The translations under genes were made by a program, and so were the position numbers. A stretch of 12,984 bases of DNA from NCBI GenBank assembly GCA_030039095.1, contig JASHQP010000672.1:1-12984 (forward strand), in the 5' to 3' direction. The notes below the pieces were generated by a model, which was given only the letters and a program-made list of their open reading frames with translations, was not told the origin of the DNA and made no database searches. Shown one piece after another: positions 5,713 through 12,984 of this stretch (positions within the stretch are counted from its first letter, which is position 1; every line of letters begins with the position of its first letter). The DNA comes from Streptosporangiaceae bacterium. Its GTDB lineage: Bacteria; Actinomycetota; Actinomycetes; Streptosporangiales; Streptosporangiaceae.

Positions 5713-5753
5713 CGCCGGTTGGGCCCGCGAAGCGGGTGCGCCCAATTCCGGCG
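5713..5753. promoter_or_regulatory. Large imperfect inverted repeat in the divergent tusA-ctaC intergenic region
   Basis: The left arm CGCCGGTTGGGC (5713-5724) pairs fully with GCCCAA (5740-5745), TT bulge, CCGGCG (5748-5753). Inside is a second hairpin, CCGC-GAA-GCGG (5725-5735). No gene runs into it from either side, so it is not a terminator of a known gene. An operator, or a leader structure for ctaC or tusA, is more likely. The 289-base gap 5578-5866 otherwise contains the small repeat at 5632-5652, an 8-base palindrome GGGTACCC at 5755-5762 and a possible -10 GATACT at 5784-5789. I see no gene in it. Confidence 0.5.
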
Positions 5754-5866
5754 GGGGTACCCGGAGATACCGCGGGGCTGCGCGATACTGTTTCCACGAC
5801 AGGCTGTAGGACGAGCAACTGCCGGCCCCCGTGGAGCCGGAGTGACCCCCGCCGGGAAGGCCATAC

Positions 5867-6733
5867 GTGAGTCTGAATCGCAGCGCTCCAAGCAGCGGCA
5901 GAGGGCCGCTGCGGGCGCGAGTCCGCCTGGCTCGCCGCTGGGCGCCGCGCGCCGCGATAGCGGCCGCCGTCCTGCTCGCGACCGCCGGCTGCCAGTCCAA
6001 CGACTTCACCCGGATGGGCATGCCGGCACCGGTCACCAAGCAGGCAAAGGTCGTCGTGACCCTGTGGCAGGGGTCCTGGATCGCCGCGTGGTGCGTCGGC
6101 ATCGTGGTCTGGGGAGCGATCATCACCGCGGTGATCTTCTTCCGCAAGCGCTCCAACCAGGTTCCGCTCCAGGTCCGGTACAACCTGCCGATCGAGATCG
6201 TGTACACGGTCGTGCCGTTCATCATGATCGGCGTGCTGTTTTTCTTCACGGCGCGGGACGAGAACTACATCGACGCGCTGCCGCCGCATCCCGACGTGGT
6301 CGTCAACGTGACCGGGTTCCAGTGGAGCTGGGAGTTCCAGTACCCGCAGTACAAGGTCGCGAAGTCGGAGTACGGCGAGGTAACCGAGATCGGCCAGATG
6401 TGGAACGGTGACATCCCGGGCAACGAGAACCGGCTTCCGGTGCTCGAGATCCCGGTCGGGGAGACCGTCAGGTTCAACCTCGCCTCGACGGATGTCATCC
6501 ACGCGTTCTGGATCATCCCGTTCGACTTCAAGCGTGACGTCATCCCCGATCACCCGAACCACTTCGAGGTGACGCCCACCACCACGTACACCGGGATAGG
6601 CCGCTGTACCGAACTGTGCGGGCTCTACCACAGCCGGATGCTGTTCCGGGTGAAGATCGTGCCGGCGGCCCAGTTCAATGCCTGGATCGCGGCGCAGCAG
6701 GCGCAGCAGAACTCATCTGGGGGTGTCCAGTGA
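5867..6733 (+). CDS. ctaC: Cytochrome c oxidase subunit II (aa3-type), lipoprotein
   Basis: This gene encodes 288 residues. Subunit II receives electrons at the CuA site and passes them to subunit I. A basic N-terminus and hydrophobic stretch end in the lipobox LLATAGC (C42), so the mature protein is probably lipid-anchored outside the membrane. Two membrane helices follow near 69-92 and 108-127. The CuA ligands are all present: H212 in STDVIHAFW, then C247, E249, C251, H255 and M258 in [12 protein letters not shown]. There is no cytochrome c domain at the C-terminus, so electrons must come from a c-type heme on another protein, in actinobacteria normally QcrC. The GTG start at 5867 follows GGGAAGG at 5854-5860. 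The stop overlaps the ctaD start (GTGA), giving an operon. Confidence 0.96.
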   Translation: MSLNRSAPSSGRGPLRARVRLARRWAPRAAIAAAVLLATAGCQSNDFTRMGMPAPVTKQAKVVVTLWQGSWIAAWCVGIVVWGAIITAVIFFRKRSNQVPLQVRYNLPIEIVYTVVPFIMIGVLFFFTARDENYIDALPPHPDVVVNVTGFQWSWEFQYPQYKVAKSEYGEVTEIGQMWNGDIPGNENRLPVLEIPVGETVRFNLASTDVIHAFWIIPFDFKRDVIPDHPNHFEVTPTTTYTGIGRCTELCGLYHSRMLFRVKIVPAAQFNAWIAAQQAQQNSSGGVQ

Positions 6734-8448
6734 CCGCCATACGCGAGCCAGCACCGGCTGCGGCGCCGGCCGCCATGCCCGTCACCTACCGCAAGGGCAA
6801 CATCATCGCGGAGTGGCTGTCTACGACTGACCACAAGGTCATCGGCCACCTGTACCTGATCACCTCGTTCTTTTTCTTCGTGGCCGGCGGCGCGATGGCG
6901 ATGATCATGCGTGCGCAGCTGATGGCCCCGGACAACCACCTGGTGTCCGACCAGGTGTACAACGAGCTGTTCACGATGCACGGCACGATCATGCTGCTGC
7001 TGTTCGCCACGCCGACCTTCGTGGGGTTCGCCAACGAGATCATGCCGCTGCAGATCGGCTCGCCCGATGTGGCGTTCCCGCGGCTGAACCTGTTCAGCTA
7101 CTACGCGTTCGCGTTCGGCGGCCTGATCCTGCTGTTCAGCTTCATCGCTCCGGGCGGTGCGGCGGCGTTCGGCTGGTACGCCTACTCGCCGCTGACCAGC
7201 GCGCTGTACTCGCCCGGCGTCGGCGGGGACATGTGGATCATGGGCTTGGTGCTGTCCGGGTTCGGCACGATCTTGTCCGGCGTCAACTTCGTCACCACGG
7301 TCTTCTGCATGCGGGCACCCGGCATGACGATGTTCCGGATGCCGTTGTTCACCTGGTCCATCCTGGTCACCAGCATGCTGGTGCTGCTGGCCTTCCCGGT
7401 GCTCGCCGCGGCGCTGCTGGTGCTCGAGATCGACCGCAAGCTCGGTGCGCAGGTGTTCGCCGCCAACAGCGGCGGCGCGATCTTGTGGCAGCACCTGTTC
7501 TGGTTCTTCGGCCATCCCGAGGTCTATATCGTGGCGTTGCCGTTCTTCGGCATCATCAGCGAGGTGCTGCCGGTATTCTCCCGCAAGCCGCTGTTCGGCT
7601 ATAAGGGCATGGTCGGTGCCCTCATCGCGATCGCGGGCCTGTCGACCACGGTGTGGGCGCACCACATGTTCACCACCGGCGCCGTGCTGCTGCCGTTCTT
7701 CTCGTTCATGACCTTCCTGATCGCGGTGCCCACCGGCCTGAAGTTCTTCAACTGGGCCGGCACGATGTGGCGCGGGCAGCTCACGTTCGAGCCCGCAATG
7801 CTGTTCGCAATCGGATTCCTGGTCGTGTTCCTGTTCGGCGGGCTCACGGGGGTCATCCTGGCCTCGCCGCCACTCGACTTCGCGGTCAGCGACTCCTACT
7901 TCGTGGTCGCGCACTTCCACTACGTGCTGTTCGGCACCGTGGTGTTCAGCATGTTCGCGGGCTTCTACTTCTGGTGGCCGAAGTGGACCGGCAAGATGCT
8001 CGATAACACGCTCGGAAAGCTGCACTTCTGGACCGTGTTCATCGGCTTCAACCTGACGTTCCTGGTGCAGCACTGGCTCGGGCTGATGGGCATGCCGCGC
8101 CGGGTGGCCAACTACCCGTTCCTGCCGCACCTGGCGACGACGCTGAACGACATCTCATCGATCGGCGCGTTCATCCTTGGCGCGTCGAACTTCATCTTCT
8201 TCTACAACATCTACAAGACGTGGAAGCACGGAGAGCGGGTCACCGCCGACGACCCGTGGGGCTTCGCCAACTCGCTGGAGTGGGCGACGTCGTGCCCGCC
8301 GCCGCGCCACAACTTCACCTCGATTCCCCGGATCAGGTCCGAGCGGCCCGCATTCGACCTGCACTACCCGAACATCAGAACCGGCCGGGCCCGGGATGGC
8401 GAGCACAAAGAGATCGGTGCGTCGTCCGGCGGCGCCGCTACCAGATAG
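6730..8448 (+). CDS. ctaD: Cytochrome c oxidase subunit I (aa3-type, A1 family)
   Basis: This gene encodes 572 residues. It is the catalytic heme-copper subunit that reduces O2 and pumps protons. Heme a ligands are H84 (TMHGTIM) and H397; heme a3 ligand is H395 ([11 protein letters not shown]). CuB ligands are H262 (GHPEVYI), H311 and H312, with Y266 positioned for the His-Tyr crosslink. E264, D113 ([11 protein letters not shown]) and K338 (PTGLKFFNW) match the D- and K-channel residues of A1 oxidases. About twelve membrane helices are evident, and the C-terminus is a hydrophilic tail of ~70 residues. The GTG start at 6730 overlaps the ctaC stop and follows GGGGG at 6719-6723. The in-frame ATG further in (residue 16) is less likely. 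ctaF follows 15 bases downstream. Confidence 0.97.
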   Translation: MTAIREPAPAAAPAAMPVTYRKGNIIAEWLSTTDHKVIGHLYLITSFFFFVAGGAMAMIMRAQLMAPDNHLVSDQVYNELFTMHGTIMLLLFATPTFVGFANEIMPLQIGSPDVAFPRLNLFSYYAFAFGGLILLFSFIAPGGAAAFGWYAYSPLTSALYSPGVGGDMWIMGLVLSGFGTILSGVNFVTTVFCMRAPGMTMFRMPLFTWSILVTSMLVLLAFPVLAAALLVLEIDRKLGAQVFAANSGGAILWQHLFWFFGHPEVYIVALPFFGIISEVLPVFSRKPLFGYKGMVGALIAIAGLSTTVWAHHMFTTGAVLLPFFSFMTFLIAVPTGLKFFNWAGTMWRGQLTFEPAMLFAIGFLVVFLFGGLTGVILASPPLDFAVSDSYFVVAHFHYVLFGTVVFSMFAGFYFWWPKWTGKMLDNTLGKLHFWTVFIGFNLTFLVQHWLGLMGMPRRVANYPFLPHLATTLNDISSIGAFILGASNFIFFYNIYKTWKHGERVTADDPWGFANSLEWATSCPPPRHNFTSIPRIRSERPAFDLHYPNIRTGRARDGEHKEIGASSGGAATR

Positions 8449-8463
8449 CGCAGGAGTGTCTTC

Positions 8464-8859
8464 ATGAAGGTCGAGGGATACCTGTTCCTGGGCTGCGCCG
8501 TGTTCTTCGGGGCCTCGGACTACGTCTACTGGTACTTCTCGCACGATCCGACCGGCTCTACCGCGCTCGCTCTCGCCGTCGGTCTGGCTTTCCTCATCGG
8601 CTTCTACGTGGTGTTCACGGGGCGGCGGCTGCCGCCCAGGCCCGAAGATGAGCCCGCGGGCGAGATCTACCAGGGAGCCGGTGAGCTTGGGTTCTTCAGC
8701 CCGCACAGCTGGTGGCCGCTTCTCCTGGGCCTGGCGTGCGCAACCGCCGCGATCGGAGTAGCGATCGGCTGGTGGCTGTTCCTGATCGGCATGCTGATGG
8801 TCGTGCTCGCCGCGATCGGCTTCGTGTTCGAGTACTACCGCGGCCACTACGCCCACTGA
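8464..8859 (+). CDS. ctaF: Cytochrome c oxidase subunit IV (actinobacterial CtaF)
   Basis: This gene encodes 131 residues of a small membrane subunit. Predicted helices lie near 4-24, 33-52, 84-102 and 103-124, with a hydrophilic loop RLPPRPEDEPAGEIYQGAGELGFFSP between the second and third; PEDEPAGEIYQ-GAGELGFFSPHSWWPL is the recognisable family pattern. This subunit is specific to actinobacterial aa3 oxidases and stabilises the complex; it has no redox centre. ATG 8464 is supported by AGGAG at 8452-8456. It is the last gene of ctaC-ctaD-ctaF and is followed by a 17-base palindrome at its stop codon. Confidence 0.95.
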   Translation: MKVEGYLFLGCAVFFGASDYVYWYFSHDPTGSTALALAVGLAFLIGFYVVFTGRRLPPRPEDEPAGEIYQGAGELGFFSPHSWWPLLLGLACATAAIGVAIGWWLFLIGMLMVVLAAIGFVFEYYRGHYAH

Positions 8860-8874
8860 CCGCGGCCCGCGGTC
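8858..8874. terminator. 17-base palindrome overlapping the ctaF stop codon
   Basis: GACCGCGG-C-CCGCGGTC is a perfect palindrome with a single central base (a 7-bp stem with a GCC loop). It starts inside the TGA stop of ctaF. The convergent transporter gene ends 71 bases further on. It is a plausible bidirectional terminator without a T-run. The remaining gap to 8945 holds no gene; CGGCACG (8881) and CGTGCCG (8935) form a weak distant pair. Confidence 0.45.
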
Positions 8875-8945
8875 CGGCCACGGCACGCCCAGGCCGTCTG
8901 ACGCGCACCGCGAGAACCCGGTGCTCCGCCGCCCCGTGCCGGCGG

Positions 8946-11132
8946 TCAGCCGCTGCGGGACTGACCGCCGGGCCACCAGGCGCGGTTGCCGACCAGAGCC
9001 GTGAGGCTGGGCGAGAAGAACATCGCCATCACGAACGCCGCAAGCGCAATGCCGGCCGCGACGGCGAACCCGACCTGCTGGAGGATCGAGTTTCCGGCCA
9101 GGGTCAGCGACGCGAACGTCCCCGCGAGGATCAGCCCGGCCGACCCGATCGCCGGGCCGGCGTGCCTGACGGCGTCCGCGGCCGCCTGCCGTGGCGACAT
9201 CCCGCTTCGCGCCTGCTCGCGCAGCCGCGCGATCATCAGGATGTTGTAGTCGGTGCCGAGCGCCACCACGAACAGGTACATGTACACCGGCAGCAGGAAG
9301 ACGAGGCCCGCCTGGCCGGCCAGCGTCTGGAACACCAGCACCGTGGCTCCGAGCGTCGCGCCGAAGCCGAGACCGACCGACACCATCAGGTACCAGGGTG
9401 CCACCAGGCTGCGGAGCAGCAGCATGAGGATCAGCAGGATGATCACGGCGGCAACCGGGAACACGACCGAGTAGTCGTGGTTCATCGCCGCCTGGATGTC
9501 GGCGAACACCGCCGTCGTCCCGCCGACGAGCGCGTACGTGCCCGGCGGCGCGGCGGCGTGGGCCTGCGGCCGCAGCCCGTTCTTCAGCGTGTTCACCGCG
9601 GTCGTCGACTCCGGGTCCACGTTCAGCGTCACCGTGTACTCCGCGGTCGCCCTGTCCGCGCTCACGTCCGCCGCGGCCACGGCCCCCACACCATCCATGG
9701 CCTTCAGCTTGGTGCCGTAGTCGGCGATCTCAGCGGCGCTCAGCGTGCCCGACGCGGTGTGCAGGTACACCTGGGCCGGCTCGGTCGCGCCCGGCGGCAG
9801 GCCTCGCTCCAGGACCGTCAGGGCCACCTCAGACTCCGCGTTGCTGGGGATGCCGGCGGAAGATAGGTCAAACGTCGGCTTGAAGTTCAGGGCGCCGAGG
9901 GCCAGCACCACCAGCACCAGGCCGGCCACGCCTGCGAACACGGCAGGCCGATCGCCGAGCGAACGGCCGATCGCGGCGAATCTGGCACCCTTCGGCTCGC
10001 GCTGCCACGCCTTGGACGGCCAGAACACGTGCGTCCCCAGCAGCGTGACCACGGCGGGAATCAGGGTGAGCGCGGCCAGGAGCGTGACCGCGACGGCGAT
10101 CGCCAGCGTCGGGCCGAGCGACCGGAAGATGCTCAGCGAGGACAGCAGCAGCGCGAGGAACGCGACGATCACCACGCTGGCCGCCGAGGCGATCACCTCG
10201 CCGACCCGCTCGACCGCGGTCGCCACCGCCTGCCGGGGGGTGTCCCCGGCGCGCAGTCTCTCCCGGTAGCGGAACATCAGGAACAGGATGTAGTCGGTGC
10301 CGATGCCGAACAGCACGACGATCAGGATCACGGTGGTCTGGCTGTCCGCGTTGAGGTTCAGCGCGCTGTTGACGTCGGCGATCAGCCCCTGCGCGACCGC
10401 GGAGACGATCGCGATCGTGATGATCGGCATCAGCGCGATGATCGGGCTCCGGAAGATGATCAGCAGCAGGACAAGGATCAGCACCAGCGTGGCGAGCAGC
10501 ACGATCTGCTCCGCCTTGTTGCCCGACTGCTGGCTGTCGAGTTGCTGAGCCGCGGCACCGGTCACGCCCTCGTACAATCCCGCGCCGCTCACCAGCGGCT
10601 TGATATCCGCGCGCAGTGCCTTGACCGCGTCGGCGGCCTGGGTCCCGTCGCCGTTCACGAGGTTGTTGGACATCGCGACGCTGGCGGTCTGGACGAGCCC
10701 GTTGGGCGACGGCGGCCCGGCCGTCACGCCCACGATGTTCTTGATGTGCCGGGCGTTCAGCGCGCTCGCGATCGAGGCCACCTTCGCCTTGTCCGCGGGA
10801 GTCAGGCGCCCGTGATCGGAGCGGGCGAACACGATGATCGCCGCCGCGGCGTCGATTTTCCCGGCCTGCGGGAACGCCTGGTTCTGCAGGTTTTGTGCCT
10901 TGATCGACTCGTATGTGCTCGGCAGGAAGCTGGCCTCGTTGGTCGTGGTCGGCAGCGCGGGCGCCGTCGCGACGATCGCCACCGCGGCGATGATCCACAC
11001 CGCGATCACCATCCACGGATGGCGCGTCACGATGCGGCCCAGCGCTGCGAACGGGCCGCCGCCCGGCCGCGGGGCGTCCCCGCCCCTCTCGATGGCCACC
11101 TGGCCGCCCTGCATCCCCGTCCGGTTGGTCAT
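8946..11132 (-). CDS. MMPL-family RND transporter
   Basis: This gene encodes 728 residues with the two-fold RND layout. The first membrane helix (40-58) is followed by an outer domain to ~208, five helices to ~370, a soluble link, helix 398-415, a second outer domain to ~552, and five more helices. Each half carries the MMPL signature: GTDYILFLMFRYRERLRAG (278-296) and GTDYNILMIARLREQARSG (626-644). The paired D280/Y281 and D628/Y629 match the proton-relay residues of MmpL proteins. These pumps export lipids, siderophores or toxic compounds using the proton gradient; the substrate here is unknown. ATG 11132 follows AAGGAC a few bases upstream. It diverges from a nitroreductase gene and converges on ctaF. 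It has no adjacent MmpS-like partner or TetR regulator. Confidence 0.92.
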   Translation of the reverse strand: MTNRTGMQGGQVAIERGGDAPRPGGGPFAALGRIVTRHPWMVIAVWIIAAVAIVATAPALPTTTNEASFLPSTYESIKAQNLQNQAFPQAGKIDAAAAIIVFARSDHGRLTPADKAKVASIASALNARHIKNIVGVTAGPPSPNGLVQTASVAMSNNLVNGDGTQAADAVKALRADIKPLVSGAGLYEGVTGAAAQQLDSQQSGNKAEQIVLLATLVLILVLLLIIFRSPIIALMPIITIAIVSAVAQGLIADVNSALNLNADSQTTVILIVVLFGIGTDYILFLMFRYRERLRAGDTPRQAVATAVERVGEVIASAASVVIVAFLALLLSSLSIFRSLGPTLAIAVAVTLLAALTLIPAVVTLLGTHVFWPSKAWQREPKGARFAAIGRSLGDRPAVFAGVAGLVLVVLALGALNFKPTFDLSSAGIPSNAESEVALTVLERGLPPGATEPAQVYLHTASGTLSAAEIADYGTKLKAMDGVGAVAAADVSADRATAEYTVTLNVDPESTTAVNTLKNGLRPQAHAAAPPGTYALVGGTTAVFADIQAAMNHDYSVVFPVAAVIILLILMLLLRSLVAPWYLMVSVGLGFGATLGATVLVFQTLAGQAGLVFLLPVYMYLFVVALGTDYNILMIARLREQARSGMSPRQAAADAVRHAGPAIGSAGLILAGTFASLTLAGNSILQQVGFAVAAGIALAAFVMAMFFSPSLTALVGNRAWWPGGQSRSG

Positions 11133-11154
11133 GTCCCGTCCTTACGTCATCCTC

Positions 11155-11162
11155 CGTATACG
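11155..11162. promoter_or_regulatory. CGTATACG palindrome upstream of the MMPL gene
   Basis: This is an 8-base perfect palindrome in the short divergent gap, 22 bases from the transporter start. It is AT-richer than its surroundings, and a related CGTAT occurs at 11173-11177. It may be part of the promoter or operator region for the transporter. The evidence is weak. Confidence 0.25.
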
Positions 11163-11218
11163 CATAGCCTTTCGTATCGGCCATGCGCGGGTCAGTGCCG
11201 GCTCTCATCAACGGCTCA

Positions 11219-11230
11219 TGACATATGTCA
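11219..11230. promoter_or_regulatory. Perfect 12-base palindrome TGACATATGTCA in the transporter/nitroreductase gap
   Basis: The dyad is exact and AT-rich at its centre, unlike the GC-rich chance palindromes elsewhere. It lies 30 bases before the preferred nitroreductase start and 86 bases from the transporter start. Form and place suit a TetR- or MarR-type repressor site controlling one or both genes. No regulator gene is adjacent. Confidence 0.45.
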
Positions 11231-11260
11231 CTGGGCCCGATCTGCGGGAAAGGCAGGCAG

Positions 11261-11929
11261 GTGGACATCTACGAGGCGCTCTACACGACCCGGGCGATGC
11301 GGCGGGTGCGGCCCGACCCGATTCCCTACCCGGTGCAGGCGCGCATCCTTGACGCCGCGATCCGCGCGCCGAGCGGCGGCAACACACAGGGCTGGCGCTT
11401 CATCCTGGTGGACGATCCCGCGGTCAATGACCAGCTCGGCCCGCTGTACCGAGACAGTATCCGGGAACTCTGGGCGACCGCGTACGCCGAGAGGGTGCAG
11501 CGCGCTCGGAGCGCCCCGGGTGACCCGGCCAGCCAGCAGATGCTGCGGATGGTGGCGTCGGCGCAGCATCTCGCCGACCACTTCGAGGAGGTGCCGCTGT
11601 TCCTGATCGCGTTCTCCCGCGGCGATCAGTCCGGCGGTTCCATCTTCCCGGCCGTGTGGAGCGCTCAGCTGGCGGCCCGGGCCGAGGGCATCGGCAGCGC
11701 GCTGACCTCGGTGCTGGGCGCTTTCCACGGCGCCGAGGCCATGGAAATCCTGGGCGTGCCCGACGGCCACGGCTGGGTGATGGCGTGCTGCGTCTCGTTC
11801 GGCTATCCGGTTGGCCGGTGGGGCGTGGGCAGGCGCCGTCCGGTGCACGAGGTCACGTACCGCAACTCGTGGGGAGCCGATCTGGGCCTGGAGGTTCCCG
11901 AGCCACTCTGGCCGGGCGAGCGAGGCTGA
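11261..11929 (+). CDS. Nitroreductase-family FMN-dependent oxidoreductase
   Basis: This gene encodes 222 residues. The N-terminal MDIYEALYTTRAMRRVRPDPIP and the APSGGNTQGWRF motif (37-48) are the FMN-binding hallmarks of the nitroreductase fold. Later parts of the fold are AVWSAQLAARAEGIGSALTS (131-150) and CCVSFGYPVG (176-185). The protein should be a soluble flavoprotein reducing nitro compounds, quinones or similar substrates with NAD(P)H; the true substrate is unknown. I chose GTG 11261 because GGAAAGG (11247-11253) lies 7 bases upstream and the protein then begins at the usual place. An in-frame ATG at 11225 would add 12 residues, but it sits in the 12-base palindrome with no ribosome site. 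The gene diverges from the MMPL transporter and converges on qcrB. Confidence 0.87.
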   Translation: MDIYEALYTTRAMRRVRPDPIPYPVQARILDAAIRAPSGGNTQGWRFILVDDPAVNDQLGPLYRDSIRELWATAYAERVQRARSAPGDPASQQMLRMVASAQHLADHFEEVPLFLIAFSRGDQSGGSIFPAVWSAQLAARAEGIGSALTSVLGAFHGAEAMEILGVPDGHGWVMACCVSFGYPVGRWGVGRRRPVHEVTYRNSWGADLGLEVPEPLWPGERG

Positions 11930-11938
11930 CCGTCCCGG

Positions 11939-11964
11939 TGTCGTCTGGCGGGTGGCTGACGACA
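11939..11964. terminator. Inverted repeat between convergent nitroreductase and qcrB genes
   Basis: TGTCGTC (11939-11945) and GACGACA (11958-11964) form a perfect 7-bp stem with a 12-base loop. It lies 10 bases after the nitroreductase stop and 21 bases past the qcrB stop. Its location between two converging genes fits a shared bidirectional terminator. No T-run is present. Confidence 0.45.
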
Positions 11965-11985
11965 ACAGGCGCGCTGGAGCGGCCG

Positions 11986-12984
11986 TCAGGAGTCGGACTG
12001 GCCGTCCCCGCCCTCGACGCCGGACGGCGCGTCCTGGCCGCCGGGCCGGACAGGGACCGACTCGCCTTCCTCGGCGTGGTGCCCGTTGCCGTGGCCGTTT
12101 CCGTGCGCGCCATAGCCGTTGCCGTGGCCGTCCAGCGGGACGCTCTCGGTGATCACCTTGTTCAGTCGCAGCCGCAGCTTGCCCAGCCCGCCGCGCAGTC
12201 CAGGCGGCGGAACGTCTGGCTCGTGCGGGTCGGCGTCGGGGGCTCCGACCGGGAGCATGGGCCGCGCCCTGTAGTCGATGGCCAGCGCGGCGAGTTCCTC
12301 GTCGTCGATCGGCCTGGTCTCCTCGATGTACTCGCCGGACGGAAGCTGCCGGATGATTCCGGTCTCCACGCCGTGCTCCATCAGGTGCAGGTCCTTGCGC
12401 TGCAGGCCGAGGCAGATCCGTTTGGTCACGATGTACGCGACAACCGGGCCTATGAAGATCGCGTACCGGGCGATCTCCGTGGTCAGGAACAGCGAGATGT
12501 TCAGGTGATCGGCGATCACGTCGTTGGCGCCTTCGGCCCAGAAAACCCCGTACAGGGTGATGCCGGCGATGCCGAGCGCCGTCCTGGTCGGAGCGTTGCG
12601 CGGCCGGTCGTTGAGGTGATGCTCGCTCCTGTCGCCCGTGATCCAGGCTTCGAGGAACGGCCACAGTGCCAGCCCGGTGAAGATGACGCCCAGCGGCACC
12701 AGCGCGGGAATGAGCACGTTCCAGGCCACGGTGTGGCCCCAGGCGTCCCACGTCCAGTTCGGGAACGTCCGCAGGGTTCCCTCGAGGAACCCCATGTAGA
12801 AGTCGGGCTGCGATCCGGCCGAGATCCCGACCGGCGTGTACGGGCCGTACAGCCAGATGGGGTTGATCTGCACGAACGTGGAAGCCAGCGCCAGCGCGGC
12901 GAACGTGAAGAAGAAGAACGCGCCGGTCTTGGCCATGAAGTACGGGTACATCGGCTGGCCGACCACGTTCGTGTTCGTGTGGCC
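11986..12984 (-). CDS. qcrB: Menaquinol-cytochrome c reductase cytochrome b subunit QcrB, C-terminal part, 5' truncated by window edge
   Basis: The reverse-strand frame enters from the right edge; 332 residues remain. QcrB is the diheme b subunit of the actinobacterial bcc complex and oxidises menaquinol. The visible part has the membrane-entry segment MAKTGAFFFFTFAALALAS and then QINPIWLYGPYTP. SAGSQPDFYMGF follows, where PDFY is the Qo-site counterpart of PEWY. Three more membrane helices and the cytosolic EHGVETGIIRQLPSGEY follow. The C-terminal ~120 residues are a hydrophilic tail with a Gly/Asn/His repeat. The heme-ligand histidines lie in the missing N-terminal half. qcrC, qcrA and ctaE are expected upstream, beyond the right edge. 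The gene faces ctaC-D-F, an arrangement I recall from mycobacteria. Confidence 0.95.
   Translation of the reverse strand, partial: GHTNTNVVGQPMYPYFMAKTGAFFFFTFAALALASTFVQINPIWLYGPYTPVGISAGSQPDFYMGFLEGTLRTFPNWTWDAWGHTVAWNVLIPALVPLGVIFTGLALWPFLEAWITGDRSEHHLNDRPRNAPTRTALGIAGITLYGVFWAEGANDVIADHLNISLFLTTEIARYAIFIGPVVAYIVTKRICLGLQRKDLHLMEHGVETGIIRQLPSGEYIEETRPIDDEELAALAIDYRARPMLPVGAPDADPHEPDVPPPGLRGGLGKLRLRLNKVITESVPLDGHGNGYGAHGNGHGNGHHAEEGESVPVRPGGQDAPSGVEGGDGQSDS
12076..12129 (-). repeat. Gly-Asn-His low-complexity repeat in the QcrB tail
   Basis: These 54 bases encode GHGNGYGAHGNGHGNGHH, built from irregular copies of GHGNG. The DNA shows repeated CCGTTGCCGTGGCCGT-like units on the + strand. 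Five of the 18 residues are His. A similar NGHGNGH tail is, from memory, present in mycobacterial QcrB, so it may be an old feature of the tail. Confidence 0.75.

Noticed and set aside
5713..5753. Intrinsic terminator
   Set aside because: Both flanking genes are transcribed away from it, so there is nothing for it to terminate.
5578..5866. Rex-type redox operator or known riboswitch upstream of ctaC
   Set aside because: I searched for the TGTGA-N-TCACA dyad and for familiar riboswitch cores by eye and found neither. Only the unnamed inverted repeats remain.
6625..8130. 501-codon reverse-strand frame opposite ctaD
   Set aside because: It is Glu/His/Gln/Arg-rich noise, antisense to subunit I with all metal ligands intact.
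9868..11268. Reverse-strand frame overlapping the MMPL gene in another phase
   Set aside because: It is low-complexity, while the MMPL frame carries both GTDY signatures and a full two-fold membrane layout.
10029..11606. 525-codon forward frame opposite the MMPL gene and into the nitroreductase
   Set aside because: It is Asp/Arg/Gln/His-rich, antisense to MMPL, and out of phase with the nitroreductase. It is a shadow.
1..12984. Mobile element, prophage, toxin-antitoxin or defence system
   Set aside because: No transposase, integrase, toxin or nuclease gene, and no target-site duplication or CRISPR repeat is visible. All genes are core metabolic, respiratory, stress or transport types.

Overview
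The window is chromosomal DNA from a high-GC actinobacterium. Codon third positions are mostly G or C, GTG starts are common, and the genes are actinobacterial types: CtaF (oxidase subunit IV), PspAA/PspAB, a mycobacterial-type adenosine kinase, and a QcrB with a long cytosolic tail. I cannot fix the genus. No tRNA, rRNA, insertion sequence, CRISPR array or prophage gene is visible. The gene order looks like core chromosome rather than an accessory island.

Left part (1-2582, + strand) is an envelope-stress module. It holds the 3' part of pspA, pspAA (4-base overlap), a 277-base gap, the membrane protease gene htpX, and pspAB 4 bases later. The gap ends the pspA unit in a GC-rich inverted repeat and carries a GGAAC-N18-GTT element that looks like a thiol-stress (SigR/SigH-type) promoter for htpX-pspAB.

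Middle (2583-4190) holds erpA (A-type Fe-S carrier) and adoK (PfkB-fold adenosine kinase). erpA has its own GGAAT-N18-GTT element. A perfect 10-bp stem hairpin sits just in front of adoK.

Respiratory block (4191-8859) holds ctaG (copper/oxidase assembly), a reverse-strand TusA-family sulfurtransferase tail-to-tail with ctaG, then ctaC-ctaD-ctaF (subunits II, I and IV of an aa3-type oxidase). The tusA/ctaC divergent gap carries a large imperfect inverted repeat.

Right part (8860-12984) holds an MMPL/RND transporter (- strand), a divergent FMN nitroreductase (+), and the 3' part of qcrB (- strand, running off the window). The cta genes and qcrB therefore point towards each other with a transporter/nitroreductase pair between them. 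ctaE, qcrC and qcrA are not in the window and probably lie beyond the right edge.

CtaC lacks a fused cytochrome c domain, and QcrB is the actinobacterial type. The encoded chain is therefore most likely a bcc-aa3 supercomplex taking electrons from menaquinol. CtaG assembles its copper sites, and ErpA and possibly TusA supply Fe-S or sulfur chemistry. No gene here looks wholly unknown. The most interesting signals are regulatory: two matching stress-promoter motifs, several strong hairpins, a 12-bp palindrome, and a probable leaderless start for ctaG.
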